Below, in pieces: positions 21,808 through 33,100 of a DNA stretch of 64,000 nucleotides; position 1 is the stretch's first letter, and each line of letters opens with the position of its first letter. This stretch comes from Balamuthia mandrillaris. Its lineage: Eukaryota; Discosea; Longamoebia; Balamuthiidae. The notes beneath the pieces are model-generated. The model ran no database searches. It was not told where the DNA came from and was given only the letters and a program-made list of their open reading frames with translations. The stretch is from the NCBI GenBank assembly GCA_031835245.1, contig JAVKOQ010000188.1, positions 1 through 64,000 on the forward strand. The letters are read 5' to 3'. A program made the position numbers and the translations under genes.

Positions 21808-24447
21808 AACAGAAAGAGCTATCCAAGTATTTAGACGTGATAGCAAACGCAGGAGAGCGAGTAACCGTCGTAAACCCTTTGCAAGATGGAAGCAGTGGTG
21901 CTGAACACGAACTCCCTATCCAACGGCGTTACTTTTTCGAAGTGACGAAGAGTGATGGCGGTCTTCTCAAACAGATCGAAAGCGTCCTGTCCACGCAGTT
22001 GGTATGGTTTTTTTAACAATTGTTTGTCCTTCAATCCTTTCGTTTTGCTGAATGAGCTTATACGCTCTTTGCGTGGTGGTGTGTGTTTTTAGGAGCAAGG
22101 CGGCCCAAGCGCCATGGTGCCTTACTCAGTAGTGGACTCGTTGGTGGCACAGGATGCTATGGACAGAGACTCAGCGCCGTACACCATCTATCTTCTCAAC
22201 CCCAAGAAGCATCGCAAATGGTACGCCTACTCCCAGCAGCACCCACAGGAACAACAGCAGTCGGAATCTGTCTGTCCTACCACCTATTGGGTATCCAACC
22301 AGGTCTCTCACTCTTCCTCTCTTCTTCTAGCATTTTCTGAGGGGCAAAGAATAACATCTAAATAACCAGGGGCGTTACCTGTGGGTGGATCTCTCAGCAG
22401 GGCCATTGAACTATGGCCCCCAAACAACAGGTGATGGGTTGATAATCGAAGCGGACATGCCATCGTTAGAGAGGTTCGCCAAACAAAGCGACAATGTTCA
22501 GGCCGCCACCATGATGATGGCACAGGAGCTGGCTGCGTTTGTGCGGAGGACGGCACGCCTGCTGATTGGCCCCTCCATGTGGCATACTCCTCTTCCCACT
22601 TGGTGGGATCCTTTCGCCAACTCTTGGCGGCCACTCAGGTTGCAGCTTATCTACATTCACGACCATTTGGTAGATCAACCTGAGAAATACGCCTTCTTCA
22701 ACTACGCAGCCATCTATGCCCAGGTGCAAAGCATTCCCCTGCTGCAAGGGCAACAGCTGCTCTTCAGCAAGTCTGACTTATCTCTTCTGGACAACAGCCT
22801 GTGTGCTTCCCTTTACGTGAATTCCATCAAGGTATCCTGCTCTATTCTCGCGTTGATGGCAATCCATTTACTTAACTCCTCACTCATTTATACTTTGTAA
22901 TATCATAGACTCACACAAGCACCGTTGTGAGGGACAATGTCCGAGCTAAGGTTCACCAATATCTTGACTCAAAAGAACTGCATCACTGGTTAAGCAAGTA
23001 TCGCAAGTCTCTCTTTGGTTGGTAAAGGCAAATCGAAAATGTTTGCGTTTATAAGCTAATAAGTGACCGAATGCTCTCCACAGAGACTCTCCGGGTCAAT
23101 TCAGACAATGTGTTTCCAGTCTTTTTGTTTGACGTGTCATATACGGATATTTTGCTGTTGGATCGTTACTATCAGGTCTGTTTTTATTTCTCCTCTTCTG
23201 CTTGGACCTCTGTTCACTCCTGAACATGGCCTTAACCTTTCATGATTGGTATATTATAATATAGGCGGTATCGTTCCCCGATATGATAATAGCTGTGCAA
23301 ACGCCAAGCCCCCGTCTCACATTTGATTACGCGTAAGTATTCTCTCGCTAGCAGGAGCTTACTTGATGGACTTATGATTTAAATTTGTTTGATGACACCA
23401 TTTATTTAATTCACTCAGTTGTGATGGGCAAGAAATATCGCTGGATCCAAGGGATGCCTCCCGCCCTGTACTTGCTACCCTGCTACAAAGCATATGGGGA
23501 GTATCTCCTACGTATGTACCCTCTTACCTCATCCCATACCAGCACACTACATCCGATTTGTTTTTCATTTTTGACACCCTTGTTTCACTTTACTTTTAAC
23601 AGACACATATCGTGGGACGTGACGCATTCACGCAAGAGGGAGGACTTCTTGTGGTCGTTGGGCAACACTCCATTTGGTCCCTTTTCTACATCCATTCAGC
23701 TCTCCTTTGCTCAAAAAGATGCGAGTGTACGTCATCACATATATGCCGCTGTGAATCAGCTCCTCGCAAACACAACCAGCCTTTTGCAGCTGTTTTCGGT
23801 ATGTGCTTTACATCTCCCGTTGTTCTTCGTAGCAAATATCTTACCATCCATCTATCACCAGTCCTATCACTTGGAATTAGAGGACGTTCTTTCCACAGAG
23901 GCGTACATTGAGTTCGTAAGGCGGTGGAACCTATTCATGTTCAAGCTGTCGGGCGCCAGCACTGCTTTATCAATGCAACAGTTTAATCAATCGTTGGCAT
24001 TCTTGCAATCGTCTAACTACGACCTCGCACGCTTCCGCTCTCTTCTTAGCACTGCTGGAGGCAATGTGCACTCTTTCGTTGAGTGCTCCGAGGACGTGGT
24101 TTGTTTCTCTTTCGTATCTTTCTTCCTTCTCCTCTTCATCTTAAGACTGTTGCTTTTATTAATGCCTTTCTTTCAAACAGGAGGCTGCAATGAGAGGGGG
24201 AAGAGGGACAGGAACAGGGGCAAGGAGCATGATATGGGGTGCACCACTCTACAACATGGCAGCGGTGCTATCGTGCGTTGCAGTAGCATCGGTGGTGGGT
24301 GCTCGCTTGTTGCTGCAGGCAACAACCGCCGCCAACAAGAGGAAGAGAGGGGCCGCCGCCTTGCAGCAGCAGCGCCAACAACAGTGGCGGCGGAGGCACG
24401 AGGTTGCTGCTACTGGTGGGCCGAGCTCCTTGCCCTATCGGTCGTGA
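21307..24447 (+). CDS. DUF7906-type secretory-pathway membrane protein (plant At5g58100/At3g28720-like)
   Basis: Likely a type I membrane protein: signal peptide MVLRWLSWLAFFLATSSPFI and a C-terminal TM helix (MAAVLSCVAVASVVGARLLL) with a short basic tail. The lumenal part matches, from memory, a plant family annotated DUF7906: VFVNVVLVGFSGDGQ near the N-terminus, then YTIYLLNP, NNFPVFLFD-like VFPVFLFDVSYTDILLLDRY, SFPDMIIAVQTPSPRLTFDY, and the strong block IWGVSPTHISWDVTHSRKRE, DFLWSLGNTPFGPFS, LSFAQKDASVRHHI. Molecular function in plants is not established, though pollen and secretory roles have been suggested. There are about twelve exons. The intron at 21751-21803 carries a (CT)n tract. 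The start is fixed by the signal peptide; upstream in-frame Mets give no family-like sequence. Confidence 0.78.
21751..21803. repeat. (CT)n microsatellite in DUF7906-gene intron
   Basis: CT run with one TTT interruption, on the sense strand, a few bases before a 3' splice site. Confidence 0.95.
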
Positions 24448-24664
24448 TGATGGTAGTGGTGGAGGGTGGTGGTGGTGATGGGTTCTCCTCCCTCCTCCGT
24501 AATGACGTGGGGTGCTTCCTTCTTCTTCTAAACAACAACAGTTCTCCTTTTTCTTTATTTCTTTAAAAAATATATAAAATAATAAAAAAATATAAAAATA
24601 ACAAAAAGAGAGAAGAGGAGAAGGAGGAGGAGAATAAAAAGAAGGAGGGAGGAGGTGGAAAGAA

Positions 24665-25630
24665 ATGGAAGCACGACAAACCAACGGCGAGGACCAACCA
24701 CAAAAGGACGCTGCAGCTGAGCCAACGCCCAACGGTTGGGAGGAGGAGGAGGACCTGCAGCAACAGCAGGAAGAGGAGGAGGAAGGCTGGTCAGGAACAA
24801 CAAGCTTTGGTGACGGTGCTGCTGCTTGGGACTTTGGCAGTGATCCAGAAGACGAGGAAGATGAGGAACAAGACATTCAGTTCTTGTCGTTGTCGTCGTC
24901 ATTTGAGAGTGGTAGCTTTTACGCTCGGTTGGACGAAGGAGAGGGCCTCGAGGAGGGAGAGCAACCGTACACGGGCCACTACCAACCCCTACCACAACAG
25001 GAGGAGGACGAAAACCAACAACATGATAAGGAAGAGGAAGATGAGGAGGCCACCGCGTGTCCGCAACTGGAAGCAGAAGCATGCACCGAAGAAGAGCACG
25101 AAGAACAGGAGCAGCAGGAAGAAGCAGAGGAGGAAGCCGAAGGCTTTGGCTTACCAACACAAAGCTTCGAGCCTGAAGAAGACCTCTTCACCAACGGCAA
25201 TAACAAGAAAAAGGGAGTCTGGCCATTGTCCTCTGCCCCTCTCACCAAAGAGAAAGAGGAGGAGCGCGTGGCTAAAGCCTATCGCCGCTTCGAGGAGAGC
25301 TATGCAGCCGAATTGGGGCTCCAATACCACCACCAACCGCAACAAGAAGGAGTTGGCACAACCCAGGAAGCAACGAGTTCGTTGTTGGCTGGCGAGCAGG
25401 TACAAAGCATAAAGGAGGCCATGAAAGGCTTCAGCCTAAGTTACACTCCACCTTGGGCTCTTAATGTGCCAGAGCACGCTTGGCACCAACTGCTTTGCAA
25501 TGCTTTGAACCCTGGTCACACCTCTTCTCCTAATGGGATTGCCTTGGCTTCCTCTCCATCCTCCTCGCCTTCCTCCTCTGATGAGGCTGAGGAGGCGTGT
25601 CCTTCTAACAATAACAGAAACGAAGCGTAA
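24665..25630 (+). CDS. MEA1-like acidic protein
   Basis: An intronless 321-codon ORF. Most of it is acidic low-complexity sequence (several runs of 6-10 Glu/Gln). Two short blocks resemble vertebrate male-enhanced antigen 1: TGHYQPLPQ in the middle, and near the C-terminus a conserved ~40-residue segment QSIKEAMKGFSLSYTPPWAL followed by VPEHAWHQLLCNAL. In MEA1 the equivalent is VKRTMAGVSL...PAWA...W..VV.KAL. The function of MEA1 proteins is poorly known. The fact that the frame stays open on both strands partly reflects GA-rich composition, but the conserved C-terminal block argues for a real protein. Confidence 0.65.
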   Translation: MEARQTNGEDQPQKDAAAEPTPNGWEEEEDLQQQQEEEEEGWSGTTSFGDGAAAWDFGSDPEDEEDEEQDIQFLSLSSSFESGSFYARLDEGEGLEEGEQPYTGHYQPLPQQEEDENQQHDKEEEDEEATACPQLEAEACTEEEHEEQEQQEEAEEEAEGFGLPTQSFEPEEDLFTNGNNKKKGVWPLSSAPLTKEKEEERVAKAYRRFEESYAAELGLQYHHQPQQEGVGTTQEATSSLLAGEQVQSIKEAMKGFSLSYTPPWALNVPEHAWHQLLCNALNPGHTSSPNGIALASSPSSSPSSSDEAEEACPSNNNRNEA

Positions 25631-25760
25631 GTTCGTTTGCTAGAAGAACACAGACCCCTGCTGAAACGAAAACGCCTATAGCGTTTGGCTTGCTGGTCCT
25701 TGTTCAAGCTTACAAAGGCACCTACTTCAAGAAAACTTGGGCTTTAGGTTCAACCTGTAT

Positions 25761-25804
<44 letters not shown>

Positions 25805-26189
25805 AACGGGCCTAACAATTATTAGATTGACGAACTATATGTTACAGGGCTATGCTCAGCAGAGGCATGAGGGCCACTACTTCTGCAACTGTTCCAATAC
25901 ATCACCGCCTACATTAAACTTGCACATTTCGCAAATCTTGCACCAAATGCACCACAATGGGTGGATGCATTCGCGGGTGTAGGACCCAATGCTGCCGGAC
26001 CCTGTCCGTACAGCTCCCTTCCTTTCGCCACCATAGGATGATGTCCTGGCGAGATAACAACGGGCGCTACCCCAGGAGAGGGTTCGGTTAGGGTTAGGGC
26101 TAGGGCTAGGGCTAGGCTAGGCTAGGCTAACGCAGCAGAAATTTCATGTTCCCGCCAGAAAAAAATTTAGGGGTGATGTTGAGATGAGA
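25631..26189. other. Intergenic region with (CT)n and telomere-like repeat
   Basis: No gene supported. It holds a (CT)n run at 25761-25802 and a short array of telomere-type hexamers at 26088-26135. Confidence 0.6.
26088..26135. repeat. Interstitial telomere-type repeat
   Basis: The run reads two TTAGGG units, then about four CTAGGG variants, then degenerate CTAGG pentamers, ending in CTAACG. It is interior to the window, with genes on both sides. Confidence 0.85.
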
Positions 26190-26249
26190 TGGTGCCTGCG
26201 GTAGCAGCAGCAACGGAAGAAGGAGTAGTGGTGGAAAGAAGTTCTTTAA

Positions 26250-28834
26250 AGAAGTAGAAAAGAAGTAGCAAGCAAGCCAGCAGAGATAAGTACCCCGGCT
26301 CGCCAATTAAAGGAGTAGCATGCACCAACGAAGAAGAGGAAGAGGAAGAGGAGGAGGAAGAGGAACAGGAAGAGGAACAAGAAGAGGCTCAGGGTGAGGA
26401 AATGGAGGAAGAACAAAGCGGGACAAGCGAAATCCATGAGTCACAAGCAGGATCGAAAAGAAGGAAAGTGAGCGAAGCTACTCACAGGGCCGGATCGTCT
26501 GATATCGACTGGAGTGATTTACCGAGGAAGGAAGACATGTGAAGGACAGAGTGGCAGACCAAAACCGTAACTGAGCTGTTGGACATGCTCTTTCCGGGTG
26601 TAGGTTCTGTTGCTAAAAACTGCTACAAAGGCAGGGCACAAAGAAAGTTGTTGGCTCGGCTGCTCTTGAAGGGTGCGTTATTGTTTGTTGTGTGGTAGTG
26701 CTTGACTACTCATTTCCTTCCTTCCAAAATACTTCCCTTGCGGAACTTGCCCACACTGCAGCCTCCCAACCACCGGCAGTCCAACAAAGAGTTGCCTCCA
26801 CGCCACAGCCCTCCAAGGAGCAAGGAGAGGAACCCTTCTGTGGGGAACCCCCTCTTACACTCCATGTGGGCCGTACGACGTGGCTCTTCAGTTCAGAGGT
26901 GGCCCTTTGGATCCCACAAAGGAAGCAGTTTGCGACTCTGAACAGCTCTGAAGCGCAACTGGGCCACCTATTGTGCCGTCTTCACGATCCCCACTTTTTT
27001 CCCAATATGACCGTCGTGCGGGCCATGACGAAAGAGGAGGAGGAACAGCATCGCGCCATCATGTCCCAAGTGGCACAAGAAAGAGAACCAGAAAACGAAA
27101 AAGAGAAAGAACAGGCAAAGGCCCAAGGGCCAACGGACGGAGGAGCGGGGGAGCAGCAAGGAGGTGGGCAACGCCCAGGAGGACGCCTTGATCAAACTGG
27201 GACAAGAGGCGTTCGACCTGTTCGAGTCACAAGCGCATGTGCCGATGGAGAGCGTGGAGGTGCTGGCGTGCGGGGAGAACGTGGTGACCCTCAACAGAAC
27301 CACTCAACGGATTGCCTTCATTTTTTTCGATGCGCCCCAGCCTTCTAACGAAGCTTTCCAGGAATACGAGAAACTTCCTGCAGGTTTGTCACTCCCAAGT
27401 CGTCCCCTGCCCCATAACGGCATCACTGACCAATAATTATAATATCTCCCAAAAGTGTTCCTCCACAACCAACTTACTGACTATGGCAAAAAATTGAGGT
27501 ATACATTCAGTCCCTTGGCACGCGCTTCTTGCTTTTTCTCACGATTTTGTGCCACTCACGAATGTAATGACGCATCATAGTTTGCTGCCAGATGACTGCC
27601 CTAAAGCGAGAAGATTGAGATGGTTGGCGCATCATGGAATCATCCAAGACACAAACCAATTCGAGCACATGCTGCCACCTATTGACAGGCCAGACCCCGT
27701 TCATTATGTCACCCCTTTGCTTCAGCAGAAGGAGATGGAACAGCGTTATGGCGGTTCACCGTTTTTCCAGGAGGTGAAAGATATGGTTGATCCGCAACAG
27801 GCCTCACCAAGGGTAGTGGCGGCCGGGCTCCAAGAAATGTTGCGGAATGTTTGGGATTGGATGTTGTCGGACGTGCTGGTTTCGCTGTGCGGGTGCTCCT
27901 TTGTCTATCAGTATGAGTCACGGTGGGCTAGGTATGTGTGGGATCGAGTATTTGACTGGAGGCACTGCACAACCATCAATATCTCGCCGGACATGCCCTT
28001 TCATGTTATTCCAGCCCTCTACCACGGAGTATCCATCCAAGGCCACACAACCACCAAGAAAAAACAAGACCGAAGGCCAGACATCCAGCTTTGCTTCTCC
28101 CACAACCAAGATAGTGGTCATTTGTACGGATCTCCCAAGTTTGTTCTGCCTTTCCCCTATGACGTTTTGAACAACTAACACAAGGCAGCCGTCATTTCTT
28201 TCCTTTTCTCTTTGTGGAGATATCTGCAGAGGCCTTAGATATCACACAAACCGACCATAAAGATCACAAAAAGCTGCTTATATTCATGCGACTAGCCCTG
28301 GAGAAGCAAGTCCTTACATTGCTCCAATACGTGAACAACAAGCAACAGTTCACCAACACCCTAAATGAGTTGCGGGTGTATGGGGTCCTCACTGCCGCTT
28401 GGGATATGCATCTCTTTGCAATGCAACCGACTTTCGACGAAGATCACAACTCCATTGTGTATCAGTGGAGCCAACACCCCAGGGTGCTGGACATCCGAAA
28501 AGCCGAGGATGTGGTTGCAGCATTCGAATTGTTCGAGAGGATGAGCAAAATTAGCAACTATGTGCAACAATTTTGGCAAGAAATGGGCCCTTGCCGGGCT
28601 ACTCGTTTGTCATGCTACCTGCCCACTTTCTGTGAAGTTCCTAAAGGCAGGGCCACCCACGCAGCTGATACCCCCACCAAAGCACCTAAAGACAAAAAAG
28701 ACACACAATCCAAAACGGATACTTCAGATGGGCAATCAACAGGGCCAGGGAGGAACTGTGGAGACCGGGACAAAGGCAGAGACAAAGGCCACGGCAAAGG
28801 CAGCACGGAAGGCAGGAAAGGGTGGGGGGGGTAA
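26250..28834 (+). pseudogene. N-terminal part of a multi-domain kinase-family gene, appears broken
   Basis: Several plus-strand coding blocks follow each other with apparent introns. They are a poly-acidic leader, a block around WQTKTVTELLDMLFPGVGSV, a block with LTLHVGRTTWLFSSEVALWI, then EDALIKLGQEAFDLFES, then a long ORF (27549-28178) with VHYVTPLLQQKEMEQRYGGS and RRPDIQLCFSHNQ (possibly nuclease-like). A last ORF (28214-28834) has LLIFMRLALEKQVLTLLQYV and a Lys/Gly-rich tail. Together with the kinase at 29217 this recalls CRN/RHS-type modular proteins, which pair variable N-terminal modules with C-terminal kinases, but no diagnostic header is seen. The locus looks broken in at least two or three places and is treated as a fossil. 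I do not know its function. Confidence 0.5.
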
Positions 28835-29047
28835 AGCGGCGCCACGCAGCAAAATTTGGTGGGGAAAAAAAAGGACAACACTTTGCCTTCTCTGCTATTT
28901 TAGCTGGTGGCAATTTCTGTCGACTGCTTCGCTTTAGGGGGGGGGTGGAAAAGAAGTGCAAGATGCTGGCTTTATTCCCTCTTCTGATTCCCCAGAGCTG
29001 CAACCCGAAGCCTCAGCGTTGTTGGAGATGCAAAGCCTGATTCCGGC

Positions 29048-29226
29048 CTTTGCTCACCCATGTTTTGCGTCCCTTTTGGTGATGGGTGGTTGGTGGGTTG
29101 GAAGAAATGTGAGTCCCATGCACTGCAGCACTTTCAACAAGTCCCCCACCTTTAGCACCCAGCCATGAATTTCAGCCAAAAGGTCCGCAAAACACCAAAA
29201 GGGACGCAAAACATGGGTGAGCAAAG
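29048..29226. repeat. Segment bounded by perfect 34 bp inverted repeats
   Basis: 29048-29081 is the exact reverse complement of 29193-29226 (arm starts ctttgctcacccatg). The 111 bp between the arms also occurs at 20827-20926, but in the other orientation relative to matching flanks. One arm is recognisable there (20927-20960, one mismatch). Confidence 0.92.
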
Positions 29227-29939
29227 GCCCGGGAGGCAAGGTGGCCATCCTCAAATGCAGGAAGAAGCTCAATCAGGAGATGGCCCTGCTGCGCAAAGTC
29301 ACTCCCCATCCCAACCTGCCCACCCTCCACTTCTCCGCAGCACGTCGGCTGCAGGACGGGAGACACGCCTACCTCATGGTGCAGAACCGGCTGGTGGGCA
29401 TGCAGGAAGCAGCGGCTGGGCCAGCCAGCGGGGCGGTGTGTGCCTTGGCATGTGCGGTGGACATCATGCAAACCATGCTGCACCTCCACAGCCATGGCAT
29501 CTGCCACCAGGACATCAAGCCAGGGAACATCATGTGGGATCCAACCACCCGCCATTGGGTCTTGCTCGACCTTGATTCTGGTACTATTGCCCCGGCGGAA
29601 GAAGAAGGGAAAGATGGAAGGAAGAAGAGAAAGCGAGCATCGCCTCCACCAAGGTTGATGAGCAGGAAACATGTGGGAACGCGGGGCTTCATGGCTCCTG
29701 AAGTGAATGCCTGTTATGGAATGGAGGAATATGATGCCTTCTTGGCTGACACGTGGAGCTTTGGGAGGAGCATGCAGGCGGTGTTCATGGAGCAGACCAG
29801 AGTGTTGCCCCATAGAAGCATGCCAGCATTGAGCAAGCTGCTGGAGGAGGCCACCCATCCCCAACCTCACCGCAGGCCCTCCCTCCACGAGGCCTTGCCC
29901 AAGCTGCAGGAACTTCTTCGCCATCTCCAGCCGAGCTGA
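29217..29939 (+). pseudogene. Protein kinase domain, C-terminal part of the multi-domain family locus
   Basis: A single ORF encodes most of a Ser/Thr-type kinase domain: a short glycine-rich lead-in (SKGPGGKVAILKC, with the VAIxK-like lysine), an alpha-C region NQEMALLRKVTPHPNLP, catalytic loop ICHQDIKPGNIMWDP (HxD with Gln in place of Arg), LLDLDSGT in the DFG position, GTRGFMAPEVN as APE motif, and DTWSFGRSMQAVF. DLDS in place of DFG and HQD in place of HRD mark it as an atypical kinase. The N-terminal edge coincides with an inverted repeat arm, so the ORF is probably not a complete gene by itself. A second, shorter fragment of the same family lies at 20.5-21.1 kb. Treated as part of a broken family member. 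Confidence 0.7.
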
Positions 29940-30118
29940 CGGACAAGGCGAGCGAGAGGGAGATCGCACTTCAATGAGATTATGACTGAAGATTTGAAAA
30001 TTAATTAATTAATGCAGTGCAAGAGCGGCGGCAATCACGCTGTTTCCTGGCTCTTCATCCTCCGATTGTCGTCCTTCTCAGCGATAATATTTAGCAGTTG
30101 TTCCAAGCGCAGAGGACA

Positions 30119-33100
30119 CTAGTGAATTAAACCCTCAGCATCATGCATAAGGGGTTCCGAGTTTTCATCCTCCTCTTCATCGTGCTGGTGTGCTCGCCGC
30201 CGGCGACCGGATGTCGAAGAAGACGAAGAAGAGGGCATGTAACAATTCTCCCAGGGGATAAACTTCCTAATCCAAGAGCTGCGCACGGCCACAGCAACGA
30301 CAATGACGAGGGCGGTAATGGTGCCAGCCAACACGATAAGAACAAGCAACGTGCGAGAGCCTTGGGAGCCGATGGCACCGCTATGTTTGTCAGGACACTG
30401 CTTGGTCTCTCCAGAGTGGTCCACGCCGCCGCTGCACAGATTGCCAGTGATCTTGCGGTAGCCTCGTGACCGAATGTAAGTCTGGCCTTTAACGCAATCC
30501 GCGGGTGGGTCTGCTGGTGGCTTGCCGTTGAGCACGCATACCCCCAGATCATGTTCCTTCGTTGGAGGAGCTCTTCTGAAATCTCGGTCACTGGTTTGTT
30601 TTTCACTGTTAAAACAATAATCACGAATCAAAAAGAACAAACGAATACCATTCCCAGTCCATCTCAGTGCAGTTGCAAGGAACAATAGCAGTGGAAGAAG
30701 CATTGAGGTTACGTATTCTCGTGCTCCAACAGGCAGTTCCTGGTCGTAGGCGCAAATACTGCGAGTGATTACCCATCAAACAAAGAGATTGCTGAGCATC
30801 AGCATCAATAACAAGGCCACTATTGCCACTTACAGTCCACTGCCATAATTCATAGTCGCTGTCAGCACAGGAAGAGGAGAAGGTGTCGCTCGTAAAATCT
30901 ATCGTGAATACAATGGAACGGGAGGAGAGAATGCCGTGCAATAGAAATCTTGCTCCCGCTGGTTGTGCCGTCGCAGAAGCTGTTGCTTGATAGAATGGGA
31001 TTGCTCTGAGCGAGGCAACTTGGAGAGGTTGATTTGTAAAACTGAATCGCAACCAATCCATTCCCCCATCCAAAGAATAACTGGAATAAGAACAAATTGA
31101 GTCATGTTTTAAAGTAAAAAACTGATCTCATATTTTCATAGAGAAAACTTAGTACCTTATCTCAGAAGTTAGTCTATGATTTTCTGCGAGGACAATGATG
31201 CTGCCATTGTTAGCAAACGCGTGCAATGTTGAGCGTTCATTAATCATTTTCTTGCAAACAAAAAGGGTCAGAAAGTCTTTCAAACAAACGATAAAGTAGT
31301 AAGCTTACCCAAGATAGTCCTCCATCCAGAGACAAAAATGTTTCAACATCATCTTTCAATGGAGACAAATACTGCCCAACATTTCCTGTGCACACAATGA
31401 GGCCTACTGCATCTGAGGTGCTGCTGCACGAACCTATCCGTTCTTGGTGAGAGCCAACGTGAAGATGAAGTCGACATTCCTGCTGTTAGGCATCATCATA
31501 GGTTTAAAGTGAACATTCGTTGTAGGAGGGAACTGGCAGGCAGAAAGTAGGCTACATACGCCTACACAATCAACTCCCTTTGGCGCTGCTAGGCTTTGCC
31601 ATAGTCCTCCGTTGTTCCAAGTAATTGTGGATTTGAGAAGAGGAGCTTCTGTAACAACACTACTGCTCCAATTCTCCAATGTGTTGGCAATGTATATGCC
31701 TAGTCATGATAAGAACGAGGAACAATATAGGACAAGGATGAAGAAGAGGAAGAAGAATAACAAGAATAACAGGAATAACAGGAATAGGAACAAGAACAGA
31801 ACACAAGAGTACCGGGTAATCCTTTGACTTGAAGGAACTGAGCGCTACCATGTTGCAAATGGTGAACATGCCCCAATGAGAGGGTATAACTGAGACCGGC
31901 TTCATCTGAACGATAAACGTTGAGGTATGTATAACCTTCGTCCGACAGACCAACGTAGGCTCCTACCTCCGCTCCAAGATACATTATCTCTCGAGTGCCC
32001 TGTTTTTGTCAACATTTTTTTTAGAATAATGTCAACAAAGGGATTCTGTTTGGGAATACCTGAAACCAAGTTTGAAGGTCACGATCGAGCGGAAAGCTGG
32101 CAGGCACTAAACGAGAATCTCTTCCATCAGTTGCCACGTTCATGACATAAAGTCCCATTCTGTCATATCGCTGTGGCTCTAACTTCATTTTCATGTGCAT
32201 TTGTTACTATTGTAGCAGAAGCAGAAGCAGAAGCAGAAGCAGAAGCAGAAGCAGAAGCAGAAGCAGAAGCAGAGGAACGAGTAGAAGCAAGACGAAGAAC
32301 ACAAACCACAGATACGAAAATGAATGGCGCCGTGTACGTATAGCTAGGAGCTGCTCTCTTCCAAACAGTGAACCGTTGTCCAAAGTCATCTGTATGACCG
32401 ATACTGAGCTCTTGACCAGGCACCCATCGCGATTGAGTTGTAGCATAGTCAACATCCTCCTGCTCGTCTTCCCATACCAGCCAGATTTGTTGCTTGGAGC
32501 GAGTGCTGGTCTTTATGTCTGCCCAGGAATATTGTCTCACTTTTGTCGCCTATTATTCAATGTTAGCTAATGCTGACCAAAGAAGAGGAAGAAGAAGGGA
32601 GAAGAGGGAAGAGGGAAGAGGGAAGGAGGCAATGAAAGAACAGAAATCCGAAGAAAGAATGGGGTTGTTGAGAACGTGCCACTAGTTGCCAGGTGAGTCC
32701 AAGGTCCTGGGTTAGCATCAGCTCTTGGTTGCAATTGCTGCCAAGAGGACAGTCTGAAGACCATCTGCTCTTACCATCAATCATCCAAAGATAAATAAGG
32801 CGGGTTGGTTGCAAAAGTAAGTCTTACTCATGGGAAGAAAACGCACCGCAAAGCTAAGGCCCAGCCTGGTTCAGTGGCGTGCATGGACGCGTCGAATAGA
32901 GATTGGGTCAGCGATACTGCTGTGTAGTTGACCTTTAGACTGTCTTGCGGTTGCCGTTCGCTATCGATGCCGCTGCGGTATAACCAGAGAACCGCCTGCT
33001 CATCTTTCTTGCCAATTATCATTGCCTGTTTTTGTTTGTGAGTAACAGCGAGAAACGACAAGAGAAACCAAGCAACCACAAGAAAGAAAGAAACCTTGGT

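Noticed and set aside
24385-25160. Minus-strand Ser/Pro/Leu-rich ORFs of about 200 codons
   Set aside because: Antisense of acidic low-complexity DNA, with no recognisable domain.
24807-25412. Lys/Arg-rich ORF overlapping the MEA1-like gene
   Set aside because: Frame-shifted shadow of GA-rich coding sequence; no conserved blocks.
29165-29969. Antisense ORF of 265 codons opposite the kinase domain
   Set aside because: The plus strand holds clear kinase motifs; the antisense frame is open by composition.
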